NCBI RefSeq assembly: GCF_020103725.1
Contig: NZ_JAHXBG010000010.1
Location: forward strand, 62,001 to 126,000
DNA from: Hyalangium gracile
GTDB lineage: Bacteria > Myxococcota > Myxococcia > Myxococcales > Myxococcaceae
Reading direction: 5' to 3'
Length of the DNA stretch: 64,000 nt
Positions 33,804-42,399 of the stretch are shown here, in pieces. The position numbers and the translations under genes are program-made. Below the pieces are notes generated by a model. It made no database searches. It saw only the letters and a program-made list of their open reading frames with translations, and was not told the DNA's origin. Numbering within the stretch: position 1 is the stretch's first letter; the number at the start of each line of letters is the position of its first letter.

Positions 33804-36800
33804 ATGTCCGTCAACAGCGTCGGTGGTGGTGGTAGCGGCTCTTCCAACAACCGGGTCGACCGGGAGCGGGATGAGCCCAAGGCCCAGCCCAAGCCGAGGG
33901 ATCCTCCCAAGACCCGCAAGAAGGAGGAGGCGACCCAGGCCCAGCAGTCGCAGGGCCGGACGCGGAACAGGGCGGCGTCCAACCAGGTGAAGCAGGAGGC
34001 GGACGGGTTCGAGACGAAGAAGGACAGCTCCTCCCGGCGCAACCAGCAGCAGGCGATGCTGGGCTCCACCACGGCGCCGGAGAAGACCGAGGCTCCCGCG
34101 GCTGCGCAGGCCGGCGCGCTGGAGAAGATCGGCCTGACCGCCGAGGACGTGGTGAAGGCCGGCACCAACGCCGCGCCGCACCTGGAGAAGGCCGCGCAGG
34201 CGGTGGTCCAGGGCCGGTACGAGGAGGCGCTCGGGCACCTGAAGGACGCGGCCACCTCCTCGCCGGAGATCGCCGAGAAGGCCGTCGTCGGGCTGGCGAA
34301 GAACCTGCCCGAGGGCGTGGCGAAGACGCTGCTCACGGACAAGGCGGTCGCCCACGAGCTGGTGAGCAACGGCGCGCTGCATGCTTCCGTCGGCAAGCTC
34401 CTCAAGAACCCCGGGGACCTGGGCGCCGTGCGCGAGCTGCTCGGCAATGCCGCGGCCCGGGATGCCACGCTCACCGCGCTGGGCAAGGACAAGGGTGTCC
34501 AGGCGCAGCTGCAGAAGATTGGCCTGACGCCGCAGGACCTGGTGCAGGCGGGCCAGGCCGCTCCGAGCCTCATCGACGCGTTCCAGAAGCTGCAGTCCGG
34601 TGACGTCAAGGGCGCGCTCACCGACTTCCAGAAGGCCGTGCAGTCCGCGCCGGACCTGGCCTCCAAGCTGGGCCAGAGGCTGCTGGACAAGGTCCCGGCG
34701 CAGATCAAGGACCAGTTCGCCAAGCTCGGCATCACGGCCGAGGCGCTGCAGAAGTCGGGCGCCGCCCTGCCCCACCTCTATGACGCGGCCGACGCGGCGG
34801 TGAAGGGGGACTGGCAGAAGGCGCTCGACAGCCTCAAGCAGGCCGGCGGAGCCGCGCCCGAGGTCGTCCAGCAGGCCATCAAGGGCCTCGCCGGTCAGCT
34901 CCCGGAGAAGCTCGGCGCCGTCAAGTCGCTGCTGACCAACGACGCCTTCGTGAAGGAGCTCGTCACCAACAAGGACCTGCACGCGCAGGTCGGCAAGCTC
35001 TTCGATGACTCCACTCGCCTGGAGGGCCTGCGCGGACTGCTGGGCAATGACACGGCTCGCAACGCCGCGCTCACCGCGCTGGGGAGCGATCCGGGCGTCA
35101 AGGCGCAGCTCGAGAAGATCGGCCTGACGCCGCAGGATCTCGTCCAGGCCGGCAAGGCGGCCCCGAAGCTGTGGGACGCGTTCGACAAGCTGCAGGCCGG
35201 AGATGTGAAGGGCGCGCTCACCGACTTCCAGAAGGCGGTGGAGACTTCGCCCGAGCTGGCCACCAAGCTGGGCCAGAAGCTGCTGGACAAGGTGCCCCAG
35301 CAGATCAAGGACCAGTTCGCCAAGCTGGGCATCACTCCCGAGGCGCTCCAGAAGGCCGGCCCGGCCCTGCCCAAGCTCTACGAGGCCGCTGACGCCGCCG
35401 TGAAGGGCGACTGGAAGGCCGCCTACTCCGCCATCAAGGACGCCGCGGCCGCCGCTCCGGAGCTCGCGACGCAGGCTCTCAAGGGCCTGGCCAACCAGCT
35501 GCCCGATTCGCTGGGCGCCGCCAAGTCGCTGCTCACCAACGACGCGTTCCTCAAGGAGCTCGTCACCAACAAGGGACTCCAGGGCTCGCTGGAGAAGCTC
35601 ATCGGTGGTGACACCAGCGGCCTCAAGGAGCTGCTCACCAACGACAAGGCCCGCGACGCCGCTCTCACCGCCATCAGCAACGACCCGGGCGTCAAGGCCC
35701 AGCTCGAGAAGATCGGCCTGACGCCGCAGGATCTCGTCTCCGCTGGCAAGGCCGCTCCGAAGATCCTGGAGGCCTTCGAGAAGCTGCAGGCCGGAGACGT
35801 GAAGGGCGCGCTCACCGACTTCCAGAAGGCGGTGGAGACCTCGCCCGAGCTGGCCACCAAGCTGGGCCAGAAGCTGCTGGACAAGGTGCCCCAGCAGATC
35901 AAGGACCAGTTCGCCAAGCTGGGCATCACCCCCGAGGCGCTCCAGAAGGCCGGCCCGGCCCTGCCCAAGCTCTACGAGGCCGCTGACGCCATCGTGAAGG
36001 GCGACTGGAAGGCTGCCTACTCCGCCATCAAGGACGCCGCGGCCGCCGCTCCGGATCTCGCGACGCAGGCGCTCAAGGGTCTGGCCAACCAGCTCCCGGA
36101 CAACCTCGGCGTCGTCAAGTCGCTGCTCACCAACGACGCGTTCCTCAAGGAGCTCGTCACCAACAAGGGGCTCCAGGGCTCCATCGAGAAGCTCGTCGGC
36201 GGCGACGCCAGCGGCATCCGCGAGCTGCTCAACAACGACAAGGCCCGCGACGCCGCCCTCACCGCCATCGGCCAGGACAAGGGCATCCAGGAGAAGCTGG
36301 CCAAGATCGGCCTCACCCCGGAGGACCTCGTCGAGGCCGGCAAGGCCGCACCGAAGCTCCTCGAGGCCTTCGAGCAGCTCGCCGCTGGCAACATCAAGGA
36401 GGGCCTGCTCAAGGCGCAGGAGGCCGTCGAGGCCGCCCCGGAGCTGGCCGCCAAGCTCGGCCAGAAGCTGGTGGACGTCCTGCCCGCCGAGGTGAAGCAG
36501 CAGTTCGCCAGGCTCGGCATCACCGAGGACGCCCTGCGCACCGCCGGCCCGGCGCTGCCCCACCTCTATGACGCCGCGCAGGCCGTCTCCACCGGCAACT
36601 GGAAGGGCGCGCTCGACGCCGTGCGCGAGGCCGCCATCGCCGCGCCGGACCTGGCGACCCAGGCGCTCAAGGGTCTGGCCAGCCAGCTCCCGGAGAACCT
36701 CGGCGCCGCCAAGACGCTGCTCACCAACGACGCGTTCCTCAAGGAGCTCGTCTCCAACAGGGACCTCCACACCCAGGTCGGCAAGCTCTTCAACGAGTCA

Positions 36801-38510
36801 ACCCGCATGGAGGGCCTCCGCGGGCTGCTCGGCAATGACAAGGCCCGCGACGCCGCCCTCACCGCCATCAGCGGCGATCCGGGCGTCACGGCGGCGCTCG
36901 AGAAGATCGGCCTGGCCCCCGCCGACCTCGTCGAGGCCGGCAAGGCCGCCCCGCACCTGTTCGACGCGATGAAGGCCTTCGGCGACGGCAACATCGAGGC
37001 TGGCGTCACCGCCCTGGGCAAGGCCGCCGAGGCTGCCCCCAGCCTCCTGGACAAGCTCGGCCAGAAGATCATCTCCAAGCTGCCCGAGGGCGTGCGCAAC
37101 GCCATCAACAGCCTGGGCCTGACGCCGTCCGAGCTCACCCAGGCCGCCAAGGCCCTGCCGGACCTCATCCGCGCCGGTCAGGCCATCGCCGCCAATGATC
37201 CGCAGGCGGCGCTGCTCAGCCTCAAGAACGCGGCCGGGAAGATCCCCTCCGCCATCGTCGAGAAGACCATCACCGGCATGGCGTCGAAGCTGCCGGATAC
37301 GGGCTTCTCCGGCATGGCCCGGTCGCTGCTCACCGACCCCGCCTTCGTCAAGGAGCTGGTCAACAACAAGGACCTGCACGCCTCCTTCGACAAGATGATG
37401 AAGGGCGACTTCATCACCGGCCTCAAGGAGATGCTCGGCAACTCCGCCGTCAACACCGCCGCCGCCAATGCCCTGGCCTCCAACAAGGAGATCATGGCCA
37501 AGCTCGAGCCGTTCGGCATCAAGAGCGGTGCCGACATCGTGGCGCTGGGCGGCGCGGTGTTCGACGTGATGGATGCCGCCAAGAGCCTGGCGAGCAATCC
37601 TCCCAACGTGCAGGCCGCGCTGCAGTCCCTGGCCAAGGCGGCCGGTGGCCTGTCTCCGGACCTCCGGGCCCGCATGGTGGGCGCGTTCGCCGACAAGGTG
37701 GGCCTGCCCTCCTGGGCCAAGGACACCCTGGTCGCCGCGGCCGGCCTCATCGGCAACGAGGCCGTGGGCAAGTCCCTGGGCGAGGCCTTCGACGCCCTCA
37801 AGCGCGGAGACGTGGCGGGCTTCGCCGCCGGCATCGCGCGCACGGGCACCACCATTGCCCAGACGGCCCCCGAGGTGGCCAAGGCGTTCCTCAACAGCCT
37901 GTCGAAGATCCCCGGCAGCATCGGCAAGCTGTTCGCGGATCCGCAGCTCAACGCGGCCATGGTGGACACGGGCGCGGCGGCCAACATGTTCAGCGCGTTC
38001 GAGAAGGTCGCGCGCGGAGACATCGGCGGGGCGCTCAACGAGATCGCCTCGGCGGCCGGCAGCCTGCTCGGTCAGGCCCCCCACTTCGAGGTGGCGGGCG
38101 TGGAGCTGCCCTTCGGCCAGGCGGGCATCGAGAACTTCACCCGGCTGTTCGGCCGCTTCGTCGACGCGCTCCCGGACAAGGTCAAGGCGCGCATCACCCA
38201 GAAGGCCGCGGAGTTCGCCGCCAAGGCGGGCTTCCAGTCGGTGCCCATCATCGGCAACGTCATCAGCGGCATCAGCGCCATCGGCAGCGTGAAGGATCTG
38301 GTGGACGCCCTGGGCGAGAACCCGAAGGATCCCGTCAAGGTCGCCCTGGCCGCCGGTCAGGTCGGGCTGGACGTGGCGGGCATGGTGCCGGGCCTCAACT
38401 CCATCACCGGCCCGCTCAAGATTGTCCTGGGCACCGCCACCGTCATCAAGGGAGCGTCGGACCTCATCGGCGACCTGCAGGAGTTCCAGCAGGGCCTGCT
38501 GGGAAGCTAG
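33804..38510 (+). CDS. Giant 1568-residue helical repeat protein of unknown function
   Basis: No signal peptide. Residues 1-105 are polar and disordered (Gly/Ser, then Lys/Arg/Gln/Pro rich). From about residue 108 to 1430 the protein is built of repeats of about 200 residues, each a shorter module starting KIGLTPQDLVQAGKAAP (about 70 residues) and a longer one starting KLGITPEALQKAGPALP (about 130 residues). The first module is missing in the first unit, and the last two units are eroded. The last 100 residues are hydrophobic and Gly-rich (SVPIIGNVISGISAIGS, AGMVPGLNSITGPLKIVLG), possibly membrane-active. I do not recognise the family. An effector, secreted scaffold or cytoplasmic structure are all possible. 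Confidence 0.8.
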   Translation: MSVNSVGGGGSGSSNNRVDRERDEPKAQPKPRDPPKTRKKEEATQAQQSQGRTRNRAASNQVKQEADGFETKKDSSSRRNQQQAMLGSTTAPEKTEAPAAAQAGALEKIGLTAEDVVKAGTNAAPHLEKAAQAVVQGRYEEALGHLKDAATSSPEIAEKAVVGLAKNLPEGVAKTLLTDKAVAHELVSNGALHASVGKLLKNPGDLGAVRELLGNAAARDATLTALGKDKGVQAQLQKIGLTPQDLVQAGQAAPSLIDAFQKLQSGDVKGALTDFQKAVQSAPDLASKLGQRLLDKVPAQIKDQFAKLGITAEALQKSGAALPHLYDAADAAVKGDWQKALDSLKQAGGAAPEVVQQAIKGLAGQLPEKLGAVKSLLTNDAFVKELVTNKDLHAQVGKLFDDSTRLEGLRGLLGNDTARNAALTALGSDPGVKAQLEKIGLTPQDLVQAGKAAPKLWDAFDKLQAGDVKGALTDFQKAVETSPELATKLGQKLLDKVPQQIKDQFAKLGITPEALQKAGPALPKLYEAADAAVKGDWKAAYSAIKDAAAAAPELATQALKGLANQLPDSLGAAKSLLTNDAFLKELVTNKGLQGSLEKLIGGDTSGLKELLTNDKARDAALTAISNDPGVKAQLEKIGLTPQDLVSAGKAAPKILEAFEKLQAGDVKGALTDFQKAVETSPELATKLGQKLLDKVPQQIKDQFAKLGITPEALQKAGPALPKLYEAADAIVKGDWKAAYSAIKDAAAAAPDLATQALKGLANQLPDNLGVVKSLLTNDAFLKELVTNKGLQGSIEKLVGGDASGIRELLNNDKARDAALTAIGQDKGIQEKLAKIGLTPEDLVEAGKAAPKLLEAFEQLAAGNIKEGLLKAQEAVEAAPELAAKLGQKLVDVLPAEVKQQFARLGITEDALRTAGPALPHLYDAAQAVSTGNWKGALDAVREAAIAAPDLATQALKGLASQLPENLGAAKTLLTNDAFLKELVSNRDLHTQVGKLFNESTRMEGLRGLLGNDKARDAALTAISGDPGVTAALEKIGLAPADLVEAGKAAPHLFDAMKAFGDGNIEAGVTALGKAAEAAPSLLDKLGQKIISKLPEGVRNAINSLGLTPSELTQAAKALPDLIRAGQAIAANDPQAALLSLKNAAGKIPSAIVEKTITGMASKLPDTGFSGMARSLLTDPAFVKELVNNKDLHASFDKMMKGDFITGLKEMLGNSAVNTAAANALASNKEIMAKLEPFGIKSGADIVALGGAVFDVMDAAKSLASNPPNVQAALQSLAKAAGGLSPDLRARMVGAFADKVGLPSWAKDTLVAAAGLIGNEAVGKSLGEAFDALKRGDVAGFAAGIARTGTTIAQTAPEVAKAFLNSLSKIPGSIGKLFADPQLNAAMVDTGAAANMFSAFEKVARGDIGGALNEIASAAGSLLGQAPHFEVAGVELPFGQAGIENFTRLFGRFVDALPDKVKARITQKAAEFAAKAGFQSVPIIGNVISGISAIGSVKDLVDALGENPKDPVKVALAAGQVGLDVAGMVPGLNSITGPLKIVLGTATVIKGASDLIGDLQEFQQGLLGS
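34125..37508 (+). repeat. Tandem in-gene repeats, period about 594-606 bases
   Basis: Unit starts (KIGL codons) fall at 34515, 35115, 35709, 36303, 36903 and, weakly, 37509, giving spacings of 600, 594, 594, 600 and 606 bases. An incomplete unit of 390 bases starts at 34125 and holds only the second module. The units at 35115 and 35709 are nearly identical in DNA over about 190 bases (35204-35398 against 35798-35992), with one visible difference in the part I compared by eye. That suggests recent duplication or gene conversion. Confidence 0.9.
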
Positions 38511-38527
38511 TCCTCGCTCGGAGCCGT

Positions 38528-38555
38528 CCGGGTGGCCTCGCACGGGGCCACCCGG
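38528..38555. terminator. Bidirectional terminator candidate
   Basis: A 10-base inverted repeat (CCGGGTGGCC against GGCCACCCGG) with an 8-base loop sits between two convergent genes, 17 bases after the giant repeat protein and 11 bases before the end of the response regulator. No U-rich tract follows on either strand, so its strength is uncertain. Confidence 0.5.
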
Positions 38556-38566
38556 CTCGCGGGGGC

Positions 38567-39073
38567 TCACATCACGTGGGAATCCTCTCTCATCCCGGAG
38601 AGGGACAGCGCCTTCTGGCGCAGCTCGCGGCCGTCGAAGGGCTTCCGCAGCTCCGACAGCAGCGGCGACTCGCCGAACTCCTGGAGGATCTCTCCCCACG
38701 AGTAGTCCGAGTACGCCGAGCACAGCACCACCGGCAGCGAAGGGTCCACTTCGCGCAGGTGCCGGAGCGTCTCGACGCCGTTCCAGCCCGGCGGCATCCG
38801 GTAGTCGAGGATGACGAGCGAGTAGGGGCGGCCCTGCTCGAGGGCTCGTTCCACCTTGGCCACCCCTTCCTTGCCCTGGAAGGCCGAGTCCACCTCGAAC
38901 CCCTGCTCGGCGGCGCTCTCCTTCACGGGAGCCGTCCCCAGGAGTTCTTCCTCCATGAGGGCGAGCCGATCCCAGTTCGCGCTCCGCGGCGGGCAGAGCA
39001 CCCGGCGGAAGTCCCGATGGATGGCCTCGGAGTCATCGATGATGAGGATGCGCTTCGTGTTTTCACTCGTCAT
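38567..39073 (-). CDS. Single-domain response regulator with an insertion
   Basis: A protein of 168 residues, longer than the usual 120 for a lone receiver. It starts RILIIDDSEAIHRDF, followed by an insertion of about 45 residues (RSANWDRLALMEEELLG and on), then VILDYRMPPGWNG with the phospho-acceptor Asp, LCSAY and RKPFD with the Lys. No output domain follows. The insert makes this the longer receiver type seen with sensor kinases having internal receivers. The ATG at 39071-39073 gives the normal start; the longer frame is spurious. No kinase gene is adjacent. Confidence 0.85.
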   Translation of the reverse strand: MTSENTKRILIIDDSEAIHRDFRRVLCPPRSANWDRLALMEEELLGTAPVKESAAEQGFEVDSAFQGKEGVAKVERALEQGRPYSLVILDYRMPPGWNGVETLRHLREVDPSLPVVLCSAYSDYSWGEILQEFGESPLLSELRKPFDGRELRQKALSLSGMREDSHVM

Positions 39074-39194
39074 GTAGAGAGAACCTGAGTGCCCAGCCCC
39101 GAAACACGTTTTATCGCTGTAACGCGTATTGTAGCTCTTTTTCGCCGCGCATTCCTGGAACAAGCCCGCCGGTACGCGAGCATTTCCTGCTCTG

Positions 39195-39243
39195 CGAAAC
39201 AGGCTTCGTCCCTGCATACATTTTCTTGTTTCTCGTAACAGGC
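39195..39243. repeat. Direct repeat CGWAACAGGC upstream of the response regulator
   Basis: CGAAACAGGC at 39195-39204 and CGTAACAGGC at 39234-39243 lie 39 bases apart, close to four helical turns, in the AT-richer stretch upstream of the response regulator, which is read leftwards. A TACAAT box (minus strand, near 39131) sits closer to the gene. They may be regulator sites, but no test is possible from sequence alone. Confidence 0.4.
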
Positions 39244-39323
39244 GTTGCCGCAGCAGGTCAGGCCCCCTTCCTGGCAGGCCCATCCTGGCGGTGCGCTGGG
39301 CTTCCCTCGCGTAGCGCCGGGGC

Positions 39324-39833
39324 TCAGCCCAGCTTGCGGATGAAGGCCGCGGCCAGCTCGGCCTTCCTCGCGTCGGACTCGGCCGTGGGCAGCACGAGGA
39401 TGCGCTCGGGCGGCAGGTACTTGCGCGCCCGCTCCTGCATCTGCTGGCTGTACTTCGCCACGTAGTCGTCCACGTCCTTCTGCTTCATGCCCGCGGCCAG
39501 GCCCTGCTTCTTCTGGGCCTCCAGGCCGGAGAAGTCCAGCACGCAGCCATCCGCCTGGCCCAGGTAGAGCAGCCAGCTGTTGCTGAACAGGCCGAGGCGA
39601 GGCGCGCTGCCCGCCAGCTTCTCCAGCGCCGCCTTGTAGAAGGGCGCCAGGCTCGCGTTCTCTCCCAGGGGGATGTTGGAGAGCAGCAGCTTCTGCGCCT
39701 CCGGGTTCTTGGAGAGCTCGGTGGCGATGGGGCCGTTGTCCACGAACGTCAGCTTCGCGGACGCACAGGCCTGGGCCACCCAGGGCGCGGGCTCTCCGGG
39801 CTCGTTGGAGAACACAATGACGAAGCGCTTCAT
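39324..39833 (-). CDS. Conserved cytoplasmic protein of unknown function
   Basis: A protein of 169 residues starting at the ATG at 39831-39833. It is soluble, with no signal peptide. The sequence MKRFVIVFSNEPGEPAPWVAQACASAK is mixed alpha/beta. Later segments are helical (VDDYVAKYSQQMQERARKYL). I recognise no family; a Cys pair (QACASAK, DGCVLD) is seen, but not a metal site. It is followed by the Gre-like gene upstream on the same strand with an 80-base gap, so co-transcription is possible. Confidence 0.6.
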   Translation of the reverse strand: MKRFVIVFSNEPGEPAPWVAQACASAKLTFVDNGPIATELSKNPEAQKLLLSNIPLGENASLAPFYKAALEKLAGSAPRLGLFSNSWLLYLGQADGCVLDFSGLEAQKKQGLAAGMKQKDVDDYVAKYSQQMQERARKYLPPERILVLPTAESDARKAELAAAFIRKLG

Positions 39834-39913
39834 CTCGGAACTCCCAGCGAAGGACCGCGCGCCATCATAGCCCTCCTCCGGCTCCTCCGGGGCACCGCGA
39901 GCAGCATGAAGGC

Positions 39914-40426
39914 TCAGTGCGTCGGGGGGGCGTAGGAGACCTGAGTCACCGTGTACTCCATGGCGCCACGTGGGCGCTCGACCTGCACGGACTCGCCCAC
40001 CTCCTTGCCGAGCAGTGCCCTGGCCAGGGGAGACTCCACGCTCAGCCGGCCCGCCTTCACGTCCGCCTCGTCCGGGCCGACGATGCGGTACGTCACCTCC
40101 GCGCCCTCCTCGTCCTCCAGGGTGACCCAGGCGCCGAAGAAGACGCGCCCCTCTTGGGAGGCCTCGGGCTCCACCACGCGCACCTGCTCCAGCGTCGCCG
40201 CGACTTGCTGGGCCCGCCGCTCCCGCTCGCGCCTGCGCACGCCCGCCTCCAGCCCCGTCTGCCCCTCGGACACAGGCTCCGGGCCGAGCAGCGAGGCCAG
40301 CTCCTCCTGGAGTGTCCGATAGCCCTCGGGAGTGATGTAGCGCTTCTCTGCCTGGCTGCTGCGCGGCCGTACGGGCACCAGCCCCTCGTCGCCTGCGCTG
40401 TCCTCCTTGGTGAACGCCTTGGACAT
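39914..40426 (-). CDS. GreA/GreB-family protein with a shortened coiled coil
   Basis: A protein of 170 residues. The segment RYITPEGYRTLQEELASLL is the Gre N-terminal signature, and the C-terminal half (VFFGAWVTLEDEEGAEVTYRIVGPDEAD, then SPLARALLGKEVGESVQVERP) is the FKBP-like RNA-polymerase-binding domain. In GreA the coiled-coil tip has acidic residues in GDxSENAEY. Here that stretch reads VSEGQTGLEAG, so the classic pair is not kept. It may therefore bind RNA polymerase without stimulating RNA cleavage. The start is the ATG at 40424-40426. It is divergent from the PilZ gene. Confidence 0.8.
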   Translation of the reverse strand: MSKAFTKEDSAGDEGLVPVRPRSSQAEKRYITPEGYRTLQEELASLLGPEPVSEGQTGLEAGVRRRERERRAQQVAATLEQVRVVEPEASQEGRVFFGAWVTLEDEEGAEVTYRIVGPDEADVKAGRLSVESPLARALLGKEVGESVQVERPRGAMEYTVTQVSYAPPTH

Positions 40427-40552
40427 GCCAGCCTCCCGGGACCTCAGGACTCGCACGGTCGGGCCCCACCTGGAATCTGGAGCACTTGCACCCTGTCCGC
40501 CAGCGCCGACGGGAAACTTGCCGCCCGGGAGGGGGGTGGCAGGCTGACGGGC

Positions 40553-40888
40553 ATGCACCTCCCGCGCGCCCTCCCACGGCATGCCCACCGCCTCACCGTG
40601 CGCCTGCGTGGAATGCTCCCCGTGTACACCCGAGACGTGTCGGCCCAGGGCTTCCAGGCCGAGATGCTCCAGCCGATGAAGCCGGGCACCCCGGTGCGCG
40701 GCACCCTCTCGCTGGAGGAGACGGAGTTCCCCTTCGAGGGCGAGGTGGTGTGGATGCGGCAGCACGCCGGGGAGCGGGTGCGCGGGCGCTACGGCGTGCG
40801 CTTCACCTCGCTGCCGGAGGCCTTCGCGCGGCGTCTGGCGGAGTACAGGAGACGACAGGGCCGGCGCATCGTGCGCTGGTACCGCTGA
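40553..40888 (+). CDS. PilZ-domain protein, c-di-GMP binding motifs present
   Basis: A protein of 111 residues, a single PilZ domain. The N-terminal RxxxR motif appears as RLTVR (residues about 13-17) and is followed by DVSAQGF, the DxSxxG motif, at about 28-34. Together they form the c-di-GMP binding site. The rest matches the PilZ barrel (FEGEVVWMRQHAG, RYGVRFTSL). It has no partner domain, so it should be a small adaptor that changes shape on binding c-di-GMP. It is divergent from the Gre-like gene and sits upstream of a dienelactone hydrolase. I chose the ATG at 40553. Confidence 0.85.
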   Translation: MHLPRALPRHAHRLTVRLRGMLPVYTRDVSAQGFQAEMLQPMKPGTPVRGTLSLEETEFPFEGEVVWMRQHAGERVRGRYGVRFTSLPEAFARRLAEYRRRQGRRIVRWYR

Positions 40889-40952
40889 GGTTCCCGCCCC
40901 CGTCCACTGGCGCCAGGGCTAAGGTGCGCTCCTCCTGCCACTCACGAGGGGT

Positions 40953-41630
40953 ATGCACATGACAGAGTCCACGAAGCTGACGGGAACCGATGGCAAGGAA
41001 GTGCCGGGCTACCTGAGCGAGCCGCCCGGCGGCGCGAAGGGCGCGGTGATGCTCATCCACGAGTGGTGGGGCCTCAACGCGCACATCCGCGGCGTGGCGG
41101 ATCGGCTGGCGCGCGAGGGCTTCACCGTCTTCGCGGCGGACCTCTACGGGGGCAAGGTGGCCACGGACGAGGCCACCGCCGAGAAGTACATGAACACAAT
41201 GGACTGGAAGCACGCCGGGGACGTGCTGAAGCGCGGGACCGAGGCGCTGCTCCAGCGCAAGTCGGGCACCCGGGTGGCGGTGATGGGCTTCTGCATGGGC
41301 GGCGCGGTGTCGCTCGCGACGGCGGCGAATGAGCCGCGGATCACCGCCTGCGTGCCCTTCTACGGCATCCCCGGCGAGGACAAGGCGGACCTCACGAAGC
41401 TGCGCGCGTCGGTGCTGGGCCACTTCGCCAGGCAGGACAACTGGTGCTCGCCGGACAGGGTGGACGCGCTGGAGAAGAAGCTGAAGGGCGCCAACGTCCC
41501 TACCGAGCTCCACCGCTACGAGGCGCAGCACGCCTTCTTCAACGACACGCGCCCCGCCGTGTACTCGAAGCCTGACGCCGAGCTGGCGTGGAAGCGCACG
41601 GTGGACTTCCTCCACGCGAAGCTGGGCTGA
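40953..41630 (+). CDS. Dienelactone hydrolase family protein
   Basis: A protein of 225 residues. The alpha/beta-hydrolase triad is visible: nucleophile Cys114 in MGFCMGG, acid Asp162 in ARQDNWCSPD, and His193 in YEAQHAFFND. A Cys nucleophile in GxCxGG is the dienelactone hydrolase signature. These enzymes open lactone rings or cleave esters. It is cytoplasmic, with no signal peptide. The ATG at 40953 is used; an ATG two codons later is equally possible. It lies 64 bases after the PilZ gene on the same strand. Confidence 0.92.
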   Translation: MHMTESTKLTGTDGKEVPGYLSEPPGGAKGAVMLIHEWWGLNAHIRGVADRLAREGFTVFAADLYGGKVATDEATAEKYMNTMDWKHAGDVLKRGTEALLQRKSGTRVAVMGFCMGGAVSLATAANEPRITACVPFYGIPGEDKADLTKLRASVLGHFARQDNWCSPDRVDALEKKLKGANVPTELHRYEAQHAFFNDTRPAVYSKPDAELAWKRTVDFLHAKLG

Positions 41631-41658
41631 CGGTGGACGGGCCGCGGAGGCCCGCGGC

Positions 41659-42150
41659 TCACTGGGGCTTCGGGCTCGGCGGAGCCACGGGCGGCGTCTC
41701 GGGGGCCGTCATGCTGCCGGGCGCCACCGAGCCCGTGGAGTTCGTCTCCTCGGGCGCCCCGGAGTCCTCGGCGGCGGGAGCCTGGGGCGCGGGAGCCTCC
41801 GTCGGACGGCGGACCTGGAACTGGTAGGCCTTCACGCCCTTGGGCAGCACCACCTCCACCAGCGGGTTCTCCTCGAGCAGCGCCTGGGAGACGGCCACGG
41901 AGATGCCGCCCGCCTCATCGCTGGTGGTCGCCAGGCGCACGCGGCCCGTGCCCGCGAACACCTTGGCGCCCTTGATGGGCTGCCCCGTCGTGGGGTCCAC
42001 CATGCGCATCATCAGCGTCTGCCCGTCGGTGGCCTGCTGCGAGGAACCCTCCGGCTGCACCATGTCCTTGTAGTGCGGACGAAGCGCGCAGGCGGACAGC
42101 AGACCGAGGGCGAGAAGGGCAACGCTCAACGAGGCACGGCGAAGGCTCAT
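41659..42150 (-). CDS. Lipoprotein with Pro/Ala-rich tail
   Basis: A protein of 163 residues starting at the ATG at 42148-42150. It has a lipoprotein signal (ALGLLSAC, Cys at about residue 21). The middle (TLMMRMVDPTTGQPIKGAKVFAGTG) looks like a small beta-sandwich domain, similar to carboxypeptidase-regulatory-like domains. The last 50 residues are Pro/Ala/Thr/Ser rich. Function unknown. It is convergent with the dienelactone hydrolase and divergent from the membrane protein at 42400. Confidence 0.7.
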   Translation of the reverse strand: MSLRRASLSVALLALGLLSACALRPHYKDMVQPEGSSQQATDGQTLMMRMVDPTTGQPIKGAKVFAGTGRVRLATTSDEAGGISVAVSQALLEENPLVEVVLPKGVKAYQFQVRRPTEAPAPQAPAAEDSGAPEETNSTGSVAPGSMTAPETPPVAPPSPKPQ

Positions 42151-42399
42151 GGGGTTTCCATCCAGAAGGTGAAGTATCGGTATGGCAGGGCGAGGCAGCA
42201 TAGTCAGCTCTCCTCGTCACGTCCCTCCCCGTCGTGCACTCCGGGAAGAGCGGGGCTCGGACTCACCGTGCCACCCAGCCCCCTTCGCGGCCATTCCCGG
42301 CGGTCCGCAACCCGCATGCCCCCCGAGCCGCCGCCCCCTCCTGCCGCACGCGGGATGACGTCACATCTTCAACGACACGCACGAACCCCGGAGGCCTGC

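Noticed and set aside
33768..36770. A minus-strand frame of 1000 codons across the giant repeat gene
   Set aside because: It mirrors the repeats of the real gene; the product has low complexity (Leu/Gly/Arg/Gln) and no start region of its own.
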